Source: Halorientalis persicus (GTDB lineage: Archaea > Halobacteriota > Halobacteria > Halobacteriales > Haloarculaceae). Taken from it: a DNA stretch of 64,000 bases. The DNA is taken from the NCBI RefSeq assembly GCF_900110215.1, contig NZ_FOCX01000013.1:62001-126000 (forward strand), read 5' to 3'. The notes beneath the pieces were generated by a model that ran no database searches, was not told where the DNA came from, and was given only the letters and a program-made list of their open reading frames with translations. The translations under genes were made by a program, and so were the position numbers. How positions within the stretch are numbered: the first letter of the stretch is position 1; each line of letters starts with the position of its first letter. This document shows positions 42,984 to 52,551 of this stretch, piece by piece.

Positions 42984-44243
42984 ATGAGTCGAGACTCAAT
43001 CCCGGTCACCGTCTTGAGCGGTAACCTCGGTGCGGGGAAGACGACCACGCTGAATCACCTGCTTACCGAACAGCGAGCCGCAGACATCGCGGTGCTCGTC
43101 AACGACATGGGTGAAGTGAACGTCGACGCCGACCGCGTCGCGGAACACTCGGACATCTCCGAAGACGATGAGGAACTCGTCGAACTGTCGAACGGCTGCA
43201 TCTGCTGTGAACTTCGTGGTGACCTGCTTGACGCGCTCGCAAAACTCGCGCAGGCGCACGACTTCGATTACCTTGTCATCGAGTCGACGGGCGTCGCCGA
43301 ACCGCTGCCCGTGGCGCAGACGCTCACGATGGGATTCGACCAGGCCGATCTGGACCCCACGGAGTTCTACGAGGAGACGGGTATCGAGGTGATGGACTAC
43401 TACGACCTCGACACGACAGTCACTGTCGTCGACGCCCACCAGTTCTGGACGACGTTCGACTCCGAGGAGTCGCTCATGGATGGCGACACCGAGAAGGACC
43501 TCGGGAATCTCCTCGTCGAGCAAATCGAGTTCTGTGATGTCCTGTTGCTCAACAAGTGTGACCTCGTCGACGAGGACACCCTCGACAAAATCGAAGCGAT
43601 GATCGAGACCCTGCAGCCACGGGCGAAGATCATCCGGACGGAACACGGTCGTGTCGATCCCGACGATATCGTCGACACGGGCCGGTTCGACTTCGAGGCA
43701 GCGAGCCAGTCGGCCGGTTGGATGCAGGAACTCGAAGAGCCACACGAGTCCGCCGAGGAAGAACACGGCGTTACCTCGTTCGTCTTCGAGTCACGGCGGC
43801 CGTTCCACCCGGAGCGCTTCGCTGAGGTGTTGAACGAGTTCCCTCCGAACGTCGTGCGCTCGAAGGGTCGCTTCTGGCTCGCCGGCCGTGAAGAGATGGG
43901 GCTCGGGCTGAACGTCGCCGGCCAGTCGATCCGCATCGAACCAGCCGGCCAGTGGATCGCGGCTCTCTCGGAGAAAGAACAACAGGAGTATCTCGACACG
44001 TATCCCGAACTCGAAGCGAACTGGCATCCCGAGTACGGTGACCGCTCGTCACGGCTGGTGCTCATCGGGACCGACATGGACCACGACACAGTGCGCGAAT
44101 CACTGACCGATGCGCTGCTCACAGAGGCCGAAATGGACGCCGACTGGACGGCGTTCGACGACCTGTTCCCAGTCTTCACGACCGACGACGAGGACGAACC
44201 GGCCGACGACGAGAGCGCCGAGGAAGTGGGGCTGGCAGACTAA
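42984..44243 (+). CDS. COG0523 metallochaperone GTPase (paralogue 1)
   Basis: 419 aa. G3E GTPase with Walker A GNLGAGKT (13-20), the family metal site GCICC (Cys72, Cys74, Cys75), VIESTGVAEPLPV, and base-recognition motif NKCD (about 190). The C-terminal CobW_C-like domain contains FVFESRRPFHPERF and KGRFWLAGREE. Such GTPases deliver Zn, Co or Ni and are often expressed in zinc starvation. First gene of a three-gene run with the HEAT-like and P-loop proteins, divergent from cbiMNQO. The AT-rich leader with a palindrome suggests tight regulation. It lacks the long His loop of paralogue 2. Confidence 0.9.
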   Translation: MSRDSIPVTVLSGNLGAGKTTTLNHLLTEQRAADIAVLVNDMGEVNVDADRVAEHSDISEDDEELVELSNGCICCELRGDLLDALAKLAQAHDFDYLVIESTGVAEPLPVAQTLTMGFDQADLDPTEFYEETGIEVMDYYDLDTTVTVVDAHQFWTTFDSEESLMDGDTEKDLGNLLVEQIEFCDVLLLNKCDLVDEDTLDKIEAMIETLQPRAKIIRTEHGRVDPDDIVDTGRFDFEAASQSAGWMQELEEPHESAEEEHGVTSFVFESRRPFHPERFAEVLNEFPPNVVRSKGRFWLAGREEMGLGLNVAGQSIRIEPAGQWIAALSEKEQQEYLDTYPELEANWHPEYGDRSSRLVLIGTDMDHDTVRESLTDALLTEAEMDADWTAFDDLFPVFTTDDEDEPADDESAEEVGLAD

Positions 44244-44244
44244 G

Positions 44245-44505
44245 ATGCCCAGTGCAAGTACCTGCTTCCAACGAGCCGTCACGAAGTCCGCACCGCGTGA
44301 GACGCGTCGTGAGGCGATTCGTGAACTCGGACGCCTCGATGCAGTCAGACAACTCAAAACGATCACGCGAACGAACGGCCTCCACGGTGTCTTTCGCCGA
44401 GATGCCGTCGCGGAGTTGGAGGCCCTGGGTGCGACCGACGCTCTGGAAACGATCGCCGCCGATCGAGCGGTCGATCCCGCCATCAGAAAGCAAGCTCGAC
44501 GATGA
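44245..44505 (+). CDS. Small HEAT-repeat-like protein
   Basis: 86 aa, starting one base after the upstream stop codon and overlapping the next gene by 4 bases. It is Ala/Arg-rich and helical: ETRREAIRELGRLDAVRQL, then FRRDAVAELEALGATDALETIAADRAVDPAIRKQARR in outline (about 50-86), which has the spacing of HEAT-like repeats. Probably a protein-binding adaptor for the GTPase or P-loop partner; function is inferred from position only. Confidence 0.6.
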   Translation: MPSASTCFQRAVTKSAPRETRREAIRELGRLDAVRQLKTITRTNGLHGVFRRDAVAELEALGATDALETIAADRAVDPAIRKQARR

Positions 44506-45269
44506 GTTTGGGACTTGAATCGGGACGTATGGTCGTTGTAGGTGGACAGCAACAGTTCGATCACGATCACAAGCGGATCGGATTCGTCGGTCCCGAAGGC
44601 GTCGGCAAGACGACAGTCGCTACGCTAGCGGCAGATCGGCTCACTGAGCGAACAGCGGTCGAGATTACCGGTGAGGCAGCAGGCTTCTTCGATCAGCCAC
44701 AGGTCTCGACGATGGACAGCGGTACGCTCGGTATCAGCTGGGCGATCCTCGACTACGACGCTGGTGTGGACGTACTTGCGACCGCGGCCGACGCGCTCGA
44801 TACAGCATTTGTCGTCGCGACGCCCGAGACGTTAGATCAGGTGGCCCCGTACGGAACGGTCGCAGACCGTCATGCTCTGGACACGTTCCTCGTGGTCAAC
44901 CGGTTCGAAGAGGATGATCGAGATCGGCTTGGGGCCTTCGACGGTCTCGAACTCGCGGAATACCTCTATGAAAACGAGATAATAGAGACGGCGATGTCGG
45001 CTGGAGAGATTCCCACGCTCAACGGATGGACGATAGAGACGATATTGCTCGAGGCCCTCCAGAGTGAGCGCCTGCCGGTGAGAGAAGCGAAAGCAGCACT
45101 CGATAGCGGTCGGCGATCCGTCGTCAACGTCGAAGTCGAAAGCGTCGCGTCTGGCATCGGCATTGTTCGTAGCTTTCGGCGAAACGGCTATGCAGCCGAT
45201 TTCTTCCGGTGTAACTGCCGCTGTCACGAGGGTCACGTCATCGCACGCACTGGAACGTTCGATACCTGA
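44502..45269 (+). CDS. P-loop ATPase/GTPase with CxCxCH tail
   Basis: 255 aa. SIMIBI-type P-loop GPEGVGKT (30-37) near the N-terminus, with FVVATPETLDQVAPYG (about 103-118) and TFLVVNRFEEDD (about 127-138; Asn-Arg-Phe in the NKxD position). An HDH run (20-23) precedes the P-loop. The C-terminus FFRCNCRCHEGH (Cys237, Cys239, Cys241, His242, His245) is a candidate metal site. It resembles CooC/HypB-like metal-insertion NTPases in layout. It follows COG0523 and the HEAT-like protein in one operon, so I infer metal delivery. No exact family is recognised. Confidence 0.6.
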   Translation: MSLGLESGRMVVVGGQQQFDHDHKRIGFVGPEGVGKTTVATLAADRLTERTAVEITGEAAGFFDQPQVSTMDSGTLGISWAILDYDAGVDVLATAADALDTAFVVATPETLDQVAPYGTVADRHALDTFLVVNRFEEDDRDRLGAFDGLELAEYLYENEIIETAMSAGEIPTLNGWTIETILLEALQSERLPVREAKAALDSGRRSVVNVEVESVASGIGIVRSFRRNGYAADFFRCNCRCHEGHVIARTGTFDT

Positions 45270-45765
45270 AATACCGTCGTTTCCGAGCTTCAGGATCTAT
45301 CATAGGATATTCCCTTCTTGTTCGCCGTTCATCGGTCGTTCTCAAAGCGAGACACATCCGTTCTCGAGTCACCAGTGTAATAAAGTAGTAGTAATTATTA
45401 ACAACTCTTATTAGAAAAGAGTATAAAGATAATAACCGCGATGCAGCAGGATATGACCACTCAGCAGTCGAAGGAGAAGGCGATGGACGGTGTAATGGAG
45501 ATATCTGGTACCGGCCTATCGGCCGCGATGCGCAATCCAGTGGAAGATCACCCACGGTATTCCATCTCCGTCGTGCGCCAACGGCCGACCTTTTACAAAT
45601 ATAATTTAGTTAATCAAACCAAAATTGATTACCTGAGGGGGCGTGGTGGCACTCATGTGATACTAAACGAGACAGAAGGAGATGTATGGAAAAATCGCGC
45701 GGAGTCACGCGCGTCTTCCGGTTCAGTACGGGCAGTCTCCAGGTCCAATCGGTCGGTGATCGTCG
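45270..45765. other. Intergenic region upstream of ABC operon
   Basis: About 500 bases. A 110-residue frame (45441-45773) exists but is Arg/Ser-rich at its end, lacks any known motif and overlaps the lipoprotein signal, so it is not called. AT-rich runs occur at 45370-45425 and 45590-45635, the latter with TATA-like aaatataattta and an operator-like palindrome. Confidence 0.5.
45611..45631. promoter_or_regulatory. AT-rich palindrome upstream of ABC operon
   Basis: taatcaa (45611-45617) and ttgatta (45625-45631) form a perfect 7-bp inverted repeat with a 7-base spacer, just downstream of the TATA-like aaatataattta (45596-45607). This is where a repressor would block transcription of the transport operon that starts at 45766. 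Confidence 0.55.
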
Positions 45766-47292
45766 ATGCGTAGAGCCTGTTCCAGACGACAACTGCTCGG
45801 CAGTGCCGCGGCTGGGGCTGCCGGACTTGTTGCGGGCTGTAGTGGTTCGGAAGCCAATTCGGATAGGTCGTATACAGTGGCGCTCGCCCGGGACCCGACA
45901 CAGGAGAAGTGGGATATGTTCCACGGTGTTTCTCCGTATTACACCCACGTCTTCGAACCACTCGTGGAGACCACCGATGAGATGGAGACGGCACCGTTAC
46001 TGGCCACCGACTGGAAAGCCGTCGACGAGACGACGTGGGACTTCTCGCTTCGGGAGGACGTCACCTTCCACAACGGCAAACCGCTGACAGCCGACGCTGT
46101 TGTCCACTCGTTCGACAGGGTCTTCAAACAGTTGTCGTGGGTTCCTGGATGGATCGGCGTCGAGCCTAATGGCGTTTCCGCAGTGGATGAAACCACTGTC
46201 CGGTTCCAGACGACGGAGCCGTTTCCTGCCTTTCCGGGTACAATCTCGCATAATTACTTTGGCATCCAGCACCCGGATGCGACCGAACCACCGGCCGGTA
46301 CTGGTCCCTTCCGGGTCGAAAATGTCGAAGAAGAACAGTCGATCACACTCACGCCGTACGAGGGCTACAGGAATGAGACGGCAAAGCCGAGCGAACTCAC
46401 GTTCGAGTGGATCCAAGACCCGAATACACGAGCGCTGTCCCTCAAGAAAGGGTCGGTCGACGTCACACAGAAAATCCCGAAGAGCCGTGCCACCTCCCTG
46501 CGTGAGGCCCCCGGAACGGCGATCGAAACCCAACTCACGCCTGAAGCAGGACTGGTCGCGGTTAACCTCTACTCGTCACCGACCGACGAAGAGCGACTTC
46601 GACAGGCGCTCAACTGGGCCGTCGATCAGCGCCAGATCGTCGAGAGCGTCCTGAACGGAATTGGCCAGCCAGCCACCGGTCCGATTTCTTCGGTCATTCC
46701 CTGGGCAGCTCACGACGACCTTCCAACGTACGGACCCGACAGACAACGGGCCCGGGAACTGGTCGCACAGTCCAGCTATAGCGGCGAAACACTCTCCATC
46801 CTGATCAACAGTCAAAATACCGACGACAGGACTATCGCACAGATCCTCTCAGGTTGGTTCGATGAAATCAACGTCGCGAGCGAGATCCGACAGGTCGGTC
46901 CGGCGTCGTTCTACGACACGTTCACGTCTGGCGAGGCGAACCTAACACTCGTCGGGTTCGGCTCGAACAGTGCGGCCAGTGATTACCTCATCCGGGCGAT
47001 GTTCCACTCCGAAGGGAGTGACAATCGGAAACTCTACGAGCAAAACGGAACTGGCGTCTACAATCCTGGCGGCGAAGTCGACCGGTTGATCGAGCAGGGG
47101 TACCGGGCCGAGACGATGGCCGAAAAGCGCGACTACTACGGAGAGGTCCAACAACGGGTCGTCGAGACCGGTGCAGTCATTCCCCTGTACTACAACGAGT
47201 ACGTCTTCGGCCGACAGGCTGATATCACCGGGATCGACTGGCACCCAGTCGACAACATGGTCGGCTGGTCCGGCCTCACACAGAGTGAGTGA
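45766..47292 (+). CDS. ABC transporter substrate-binding lipoprotein (NikA/DppA family)
   Basis: 508 aa. Tat-type lipoprotein signal: SRRQLLGSAAAGAAGLVAGCSG with lipobox Cys near residue 25. SBP family 5 features: LATDWKAVDETTWDFSLREDVTFHNGKPLTADAVVHS in outline (about 79-115), GTGPFRV (about 177) and LRQALNWAVDQRQIVESVLNG. These proteins bind peptides, nickel or metal-ligand complexes outside the cell. The next genes encode an amidohydrolase, a second binding protein, two permeases and two ATPases. The ligand cannot be told from sequence; proximity to metal genes suggests a chelated metal. Confidence 0.88.
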   Translation: MRRACSRRQLLGSAAAGAAGLVAGCSGSEANSDRSYTVALARDPTQEKWDMFHGVSPYYTHVFEPLVETTDEMETAPLLATDWKAVDETTWDFSLREDVTFHNGKPLTADAVVHSFDRVFKQLSWVPGWIGVEPNGVSAVDETTVRFQTTEPFPAFPGTISHNYFGIQHPDATEPPAGTGPFRVENVEEEQSITLTPYEGYRNETAKPSELTFEWIQDPNTRALSLKKGSVDVTQKIPKSRATSLREAPGTAIETQLTPEAGLVAVNLYSSPTDEERLRQALNWAVDQRQIVESVLNGIGQPATGPISSVIPWAAHDDLPTYGPDRQRARELVAQSSYSGETLSILINSQNTDDRTIAQILSGWFDEINVASEIRQVGPASFYDTFTSGEANLTLVGFGSNSAASDYLIRAMFHSEGSDNRKLYEQNGTGVYNPGGEVDRLIEQGYRAETMAEKRDYYGEVQQRVVETGAVIPLYYNEYVFGRQADITGIDWHPVDNMVGWSGLTQSE

Positions 47293-47293
47293 C

Positions 47294-48103
47294 ATGGCGG
47301 GGAATGATCTCCCGGAGGAGTGGTCCGTCGATCCGAGTGAGAGGCACAGAGCGTGGGACGCCGTGAAGGTCCGACAGCAGTCGTGGACCGACATAGCGGA
47401 GTCCGATATCGACGTGTGCCTGCTTCCGGTCGGGAGCATCGAACAGCACGGGCCACACGGCCCGCTCGGGACTGATGTCCTCATCGCCGAGGCCATCGCG
47501 GAGGCAACAGCGGGGCGGGTGGAAGCCCTCACTCTTCCGGCCGTGCAGGCTGGTATCGCACCGTATCATGGCAACTTCCCTGGAACGCTGGATATCCCAG
47601 CCGACGTGTTTCGGGACTACACCTTCCACGTCCTCGAATCGACGGAAGCGTGGGGCATCGAGACAGTTGTCACTGTAAACGGCCACGGCGGAAACCGGAC
47701 CGCGCTGAAAGCGGTCTGTCGTCAATTGCGACGAGAGACCGCGCTCGATGCCCAGTACTGGGCATGGACAGACGCGGTCGACGAAGACGTGAGCCATGCC
47801 GGCGAAGCCGAGACGAGCGTCCTGCGCTACCTCGTGCCGGAACTGGTCGGCACACCCCAGAAAGGCGACACCGAGAGTTGGGGCGAGTGGATCCACGGGG
47901 CACAGGTGGCGGGGCTCACCGACGAATTTAGCGAGAACGGTGTCGTCGGTGATCCGACGAGTGCGTCGGCGGCGAAGGGACAGCGCCTGTTCGAAACGGC
48001 CGTCGACGAACTCACTGCTCTCATCGAGTGGCTTCGGGAGAACGAGCAGCGTAGTACCGACGTGAAATCTGGGGATGTATCTGCCGATAGAGGAACACGA
48101 TGA
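47294..48103 (+). CDS. Creatininase-family amidohydrolase
   Basis: 269 aa from the ATG one base after the preceding stop. The metal-binding signature VGSIEQHGPHGPLGTD gives Glu50, His52 and Asp61; TVNGHGGN (about 124-131) gives a further His, and VSHAGEAETS (about 168-177) the last His and Glu ligands. These are the Zn/Mn sites of the creatininase family, whose members cleave cyclic amides, formamides or peptides (MftE). Being inside an ABC uptake operon between two binding proteins, it probably hydrolyses an imported amide-containing compound. The natural substrate is unknown. Confidence 0.85.
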   Translation: MAGNDLPEEWSVDPSERHRAWDAVKVRQQSWTDIAESDIDVCLLPVGSIEQHGPHGPLGTDVLIAEAIAEATAGRVEALTLPAVQAGIAPYHGNFPGTLDIPADVFRDYTFHVLESTEAWGIETVVTVNGHGGNRTALKAVCRQLRRETALDAQYWAWTDAVDEDVSHAGEAETSVLRYLVPELVGTPQKGDTESWGEWIHGAQVAGLTDEFSENGVVGDPTSASAAKGQRLFETAVDELTALIEWLRENEQRSTDVKSGDVSADRGTR

Positions 48104-49635
48104 TCGAACTCACCAGACGACAGAAACTGTCCGGACTCGGGGCCGGGATTACCGGCCTCGGTGGCTACTGGGCAATCAGCGGTACCGGTGGAAAAGAAGA
48201 CGTGTTCACGGTTGGCTCTCCATGGACGCCGGATTCGCGAGACCCGGTCGTGAACGGGTGGCTCTGGCGACGTATAAGTGTACTCGAACCGCTGTTGACC
48301 GTCGATTACGATGCGACCGTGGCTCCGGGTCTAGCCACGGACTGGCGCATGGTCGACGACGAGACGTGGGAATTTGACCTCCGTGAGGGCGTCACGTTCC
48401 ACGACGGAACCGAGTTGACAGCGAAAACAGTACTCCCATCGCTCAGGCGAGCCTTTGACTCGAGTTCGCTGGCTTCCGTGCCGGTCAAATCGATCGAAAC
48501 AGCTGATAATCGGACGCTGACGATGAAGACGGACGAGCCGTTTTCGCCACTACCGGCACACTGCACCCGAGGATCGACCTGTCTCGTTTCCCCCACTGCA
48601 ATCGCAGACGATAGGTCTGTCAGCGAACCGATCGGGACCGGCCCGTTCCAGTTCGAAAGCTGGAATCAGGGTTCCAGTATCACAGCGAGTGCAAATTCGG
48701 ACTACCACGGTGAGAACGCGAGCATCGAGACGCTGGTCTACGAAGGAATTACCGACGACCAGACCCGTCGGCTGAAACTCGAAAACGACGAACTGGACAT
48801 GGCCCGGATCCTTCCGAACGAGACGGTCGATTCGCTCGAATTACGCGACGACATCACCGCTCACACGTACCAGATTCCACGGGCGCGGTACCTCGTATTC
48901 GATCTAGATTCCTCACCGTTCGCAGATAGACGAGTTCGAAGAGCGGTCATGCACGCAGTCGACCGCGAGACGATCGTCGAAAATCTGCTGAATGGGCTTG
49001 GGTCGCCAGCCGTCGGTCCATTTCCGTCGGATGTGACAGATTGGGCCGCCGACAACCTCGAACCGTACGAGCACGATCCAGGCCGGGCGCGCGATCTCCT
49101 GGCCGAGGCTGGCTGGGAACCGAACGGTACTGGTCGCACCCGAGATGGCGACCCCCTCTCCGTGTCGATCTGGACGTACGACACTCGCCCACTGCTCCCT
49201 ACCATCGCACAGGTGATACAGACACAGCTCGGCGAGGTCGGGTTCGAAGTCGACATCGAAGTAATGGAATCGTCGACGATCAAAGAACGAGCCACGAACG
49301 GATCGTTCGACGCCGTTCTCTGGTCGAATTCGGTGTTGTGGTATCCCGACCCGGACCGGTTGTCAGACTTCGTTCACTCGGAGACTGCGACTATGTTCAG
49401 CGGCTACGAGAACGAGACGGTCGATCGACTCCTCGAAGAAGCCAGACGGACGACCGATCGAGACGAGCGGTTCGGGCGGTACGCTGAAGTACAGCACATC
49501 CTTCAGCGAGACCTCCCTATTGGCTGGCTCACCTACTACACCAACGTGGTCGCAACGCGTGCTGGCGTCGAGGCCTATCGACCCCATCCGATCGAGTCCT
49601 GCTATCACTTGGAGAACGTCACGGACCAGCAATGA
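48100..49635 (+). CDS. Second ABC substrate-binding protein (NikA/DppA family)
   Basis: 511 aa, overlapping the amidohydrolase by 4 bases. An N-terminal Arg-Arg-containing signal (TRRQKLSGLGAGITGLGGYW, about 5-24) lacks a lipobox Cys. SBP-5 core features: LATDWRMVDDETWEFDLREG, IGTGPFQFESW (about 183-193), RRAVMHAVDRETIVENLLNGLGSPAVG in outline, and DAVLWSNSVLWYPDPDRL. It is paralogous to the first binding protein but clearly diverged, so the operon may take up two ligands or forms of one ligand. Confidence 0.87.
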   Translation: MIELTRRQKLSGLGAGITGLGGYWAISGTGGKEDVFTVGSPWTPDSRDPVVNGWLWRRISVLEPLLTVDYDATVAPGLATDWRMVDDETWEFDLREGVTFHDGTELTAKTVLPSLRRAFDSSSLASVPVKSIETADNRTLTMKTDEPFSPLPAHCTRGSTCLVSPTAIADDRSVSEPIGTGPFQFESWNQGSSITASANSDYHGENASIETLVYEGITDDQTRRLKLENDELDMARILPNETVDSLELRDDITAHTYQIPRARYLVFDLDSSPFADRRVRRAVMHAVDRETIVENLLNGLGSPAVGPFPSDVTDWAADNLEPYEHDPGRARDLLAEAGWEPNGTGRTRDGDPLSVSIWTYDTRPLLPTIAQVIQTQLGEVGFEVDIEVMESSTIKERATNGSFDAVLWSNSVLWYPDPDRLSDFVHSETATMFSGYENETVDRLLEEARRTTDRDERFGRYAEVQHILQRDLPIGWLTYYTNVVATRAGVEAYRPHPIESCYHLENVTDQQ

Positions 49636-50582
49636 ATGGGTGGCACCTGTCGAAGCGGTTGCTGACGATGGGGGTCGTCCTGTTCGCCGTGTCACTTCTC
49701 ACGTACGGATTGATCTTCGTCACGCCCGGCGATCCGGCGCGAACGATTCTCACCCAGCAGATGGGAGGACAAAGCCCCTCTCAAGCGGCGGTCGAACAGT
49801 TCCGTGTCGCCAACGGTCTCGACGATCCGTTCCCGGTGCAGTACGCCCGCTGGATGGGTGATGTACTCCGTGGCGATCTCGGACAGTCGTACTACAGCGA
49901 CCAGGCGGTCAGTGCGATGATCGCCCAGCGACTTCCGAACACGATCGCACTGGCCGTGGCGTCAATGCTTGTCGCGATTGTCATCGCTATTCCGGCTGGG
50001 ATAGCAAGCGCGGTGGAGCCGGGAAGTCGGACCGACTACGCCGCACAACTCGGCGCGCTCGTCGGCATCTCCATGCCGAACTTCTGGCTCGGGTACCTGC
50101 TCATTATCGTCTGCTCGCTCTGGCTCGACCTGTTCCCGGTCGCCGGTGCGGAGGGCCCCGAATATCTGGTTCTCCCTGCACTGACGCTCGGATCTGGGAT
50201 GGCCGCGGTGATCGCGCGCCTGGTTCGGACGGCGATGCTGGACGTACTCGACGACGCGTATATCCGCACCGCCCGGTCGAAGGGGTTGCGAGAGCGGATC
50301 GTGGTCTACAAGCATGCGCTCCGGAACGCGCTCGTGCCTGTCGTCACGATCGTCGGGTTGCAGTTGAGTTACGTCCTCAACGGCGCGGTCGTCGTCGAAG
50401 TCGTGTTCCAGCGACCAGGACTTGGAACGCTTCTGGTCGATGCGATCTTCGCACGCGACTATCCGGTCGTACAGGGCGTGACGCTACTCATCGGCGTCGT
50501 CTTCGTTGTAACAAACTTCGTGGTCGATCTGACCTACAGTCGGCTCGATCCGCGGATCGAACTCGAGGGTGAACCAACGTGA
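49632..50582 (+). CDS. ABC permease, NikB/DppB family
   Basis: 316 aa, six transmembrane helices. It starts with the DppB-type [28 protein letters not shown] in outline and contains the large extracytoplasmic loop [21 protein letters not shown] (about 64-84), and the ATPase-contact EAA-type loop [28 protein letters not shown] in outline (about 213-240). It forms the pore with the NikC/DppC-type permease. Start and stop overlap its neighbours by 4 bases. Confidence 0.92.
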   Translation: [316 protein letters not shown]

Positions 50583-51472
50583 GTGGACCTGCAGCCGATA
50601 CGGGAGTACGGCAAGAGAGTGACCAGCGCGATGAGTGGACCGAGGTGATTCCGGCGGATCGCCTCGCGCAGGTCGGTCTCGGAATTATACTTATATTGCT
50701 CGTCCTCGCGGTGTTCGGACCGATCGTGTCGCCATACGATCCGGCCACTCAGGACTTAAGTAGCCGGCTCGAAGCTCCGTCGCTGACGCATCCGCTCGGG
50801 ACCGATCAGCTCGGTCGCGACGTGCTCACTCGACTCCTTCACGGTGCCAGACTGTCGCTGGGAATCGCCCTCGCGGTGACCAGTGTCCGACTCGTCGTCG
50901 GCACGGCGGTGGGTCTCGTCGCTGGCTACGCCGGGGGGTGGATCGACGAGGCCTTGATGCGGCTCGTCGACACGCTGCTGGCGTTCCCCGGAATCGTCCT
51001 CGCGCTCGTCATCGCCGGCATACTCGGGCCGAGTCTGGTGAACGTGATGCTTGCACTGTCCGTCGTGGGCTGGGCCTCTTACGCCAGGCTCGTACGGAGT
51101 AGCGTCCTCTCGGTCCGAGAACGGGAGTTCGTGACGGTCGCCAGGCTGCTCGGGCACACCCGGACCCACGTTACCGCCCGGCACCTGATACCGAACGTCG
51201 TCGCACCGGTTGTCGTCCTCGCGACTCTCGATATTGGTGGCGTCATTCTCGGGACTGCGGGCCTGTCGTTTCTGGGCCTCGGCGCACAGCCACCGACGCC
51301 CGAGTGGGGAACGATGCTCGCGTCGGGCCGCACTTACCTGCGCCAGGCGTGGTGGCTCGTCAACGCCCCGGGCGTCTGTATCATGTTCACCGTCTTCGGG
51401 TTCAACCTGCTCGGAGATAGTCTCCGAGACACACTCTCACCGACACAGTCGGCACAGATGGAACAACTATGA
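50579..51472 (+). CDS. ABC permease, NikC/DppC family
   Basis: 297 aa from a GTG overlapping the upstream stop. An N-terminal helix (about 35-52) and RLEAPSLTHPLGTDQLGRDVLTRLLHGAR in outline (about 61-89) mark the DppC family. The ATPase-contact loop is VREREFVTVARLLGHTRTHVTARHLIPN in outline (about 180-207). C-terminal GLSFLGLGAQPPTPEWGTML is also typical. Six helices in total. Pairs with the upstream permease. Confidence 0.92.
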   Translation: MSGPAADTGVRQESDQRDEWTEVIPADRLAQVGLGIILILLVLAVFGPIVSPYDPATQDLSSRLEAPSLTHPLGTDQLGRDVLTRLLHGARLSLGIALAVTSVRLVVGTAVGLVAGYAGGWIDEALMRLVDTLLAFPGIVLALVIAGILGPSLVNVMLALSVVGWASYARLVRSSVLSVREREFVTVARLLGHTRTHVTARHLIPNVVAPVVVLATLDIGGVILGTAGLSFLGLGAQPPTPEWGTMLASGRTYLRQAWWLVNAPGVCIMFTVFGFNLLGDSLRDTLSPTQSAQMEQL

Positions 51473-52551
51473 GCAAACCACTGCTTCGCGTCGAAGACCT
51501 CCATACTCGCTTCGACACCGATCGCGGAACCGTTCACGCGGTCGACGGCACATCGTTTACCGTCGACCGTGGCGAGATCGTCGGCGTCCTCGGCGAGAGC
51601 GGCAGCGGCAAGTCCGTCACCGCCCGATCTATCTGCAGACTAGAAGACCCAGGACGGATCGCCGGCGGGACGATCGAATTCGAAGGTATCGAACTGACCA
51701 CTGCCGAAGAATCCACGCTGCGACGACTTCGCGGCAACGAGATCTCGATGGTCTTCCAGGATCCGACCGAGACACTGAATCCGGTGTTCCCGGTCGGTGA
51801 GCAGATCGCCGAGGCGGTGCGGATCCACGAGACGAACGACCGCCAGCGTCTCCTCGATTTCCTCGGCGTGCCGCCGTTCCGGGACCGGTCAGCCTGGGCG
51901 GACGCGCGAGAGCGTGCCGTCGAATTACTGGGCCAAATGGACATCCCGAGTCCCAAGTCGCGCTCGACGGCATTCCCACACGAGTTTTCGGGTGGGCTCC
52001 GTCAGCGTGCAGTCCTCGCGGTTGCTCTGGCGAGTGAACCCTCCTTGCTGATCGCCGATGAGCCCACTACTGCACTCGACACGACGACACAGGCCGACAT
52101 TCTGCGACGGCTGCGCTCCCTGCGAGACGAGCGAGACGTTGGGATACTCCTCATCACCCACGATATCGGTGTCATCGCGCAAACGTGTGATCGCGTGATC
52201 GTCCTGTATGGCGGTCAGGTGATGGAGGCTGGCCCGGTCGAGCGGGTGTTGACCGATCCGGCCCACCCATACACCCGATCGCTGCTCGCTTGTTCTGTCC
52301 GGAACACAGACTCTGGTGAGCGGATTCACTCGGCGCAGGGCCGGCCGGCGGATCCCGTCGACGGCCACGAGGGGTGTCCGTTTGCAGATCGATGCCGTCA
52401 CGCGACCGCGGCGTGTCGCGAGGGTCCCATCCCGACCACCGAACGCAGTTCCGAACACCGACTGAGCTGCCTCGAGGCGCCACTACCCGCCACTCGAGAG
52501 TCGTCTCCACAGCGAGTGTCACCGACGCCAGACGGGGGAACGACAGAATGA
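51469..52551 (+). CDS. ABC ATPase, NikD/DppD family
   Basis: 360 aa. Walker A GESGSGKS (42-49), Q-loop MVFQDPTETLNPVFPVG, signature FSGGLRQRAVLAVAL, Walker B SLLIADEPTTALD and switch LLITHDIGVIAQTCD. The C-terminal oligopeptide/dipeptide domain includes HPYTRSLLAC and the Cys cluster GCPFADRCRHATAAC near 303-317, which binds an iron-sulfur cluster in related proteins. Overlaps neighbours by 4 bases, so it is translated with them. Confidence 0.93.
   Translation: MSKPLLRVEDLHTRFDTDRGTVHAVDGTSFTVDRGEIVGVLGESGSGKSVTARSICRLEDPGRIAGGTIEFEGIELTTAEESTLRRLRGNEISMVFQDPTETLNPVFPVGEQIAEAVRIHETNDRQRLLDFLGVPPFRDRSAWADARERAVELLGQMDIPSPKSRSTAFPHEFSGGLRQRAVLAVALASEPSLLIADEPTTALDTTTQADILRRLRSLRDERDVGILLITHDIGVIAQTCDRVIVLYGGQVMEAGPVERVLTDPAHPYTRSLLACSVRNTDSGERIHSAQGRPADPVDGHEGCPFADRCRHATAACREGPIPTTERSSEHRLSCLEAPLPATRESSPQRVSPTPDGGTTE

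Noticed and set aside
45441-45773. 110-aa plus-strand frame upstream of the ABC operon
   Set aside because: No motif, Arg/Ser-rich end, overlaps the lipoprotein start and covers the AT-rich promoter and palindrome. Most likely chance.
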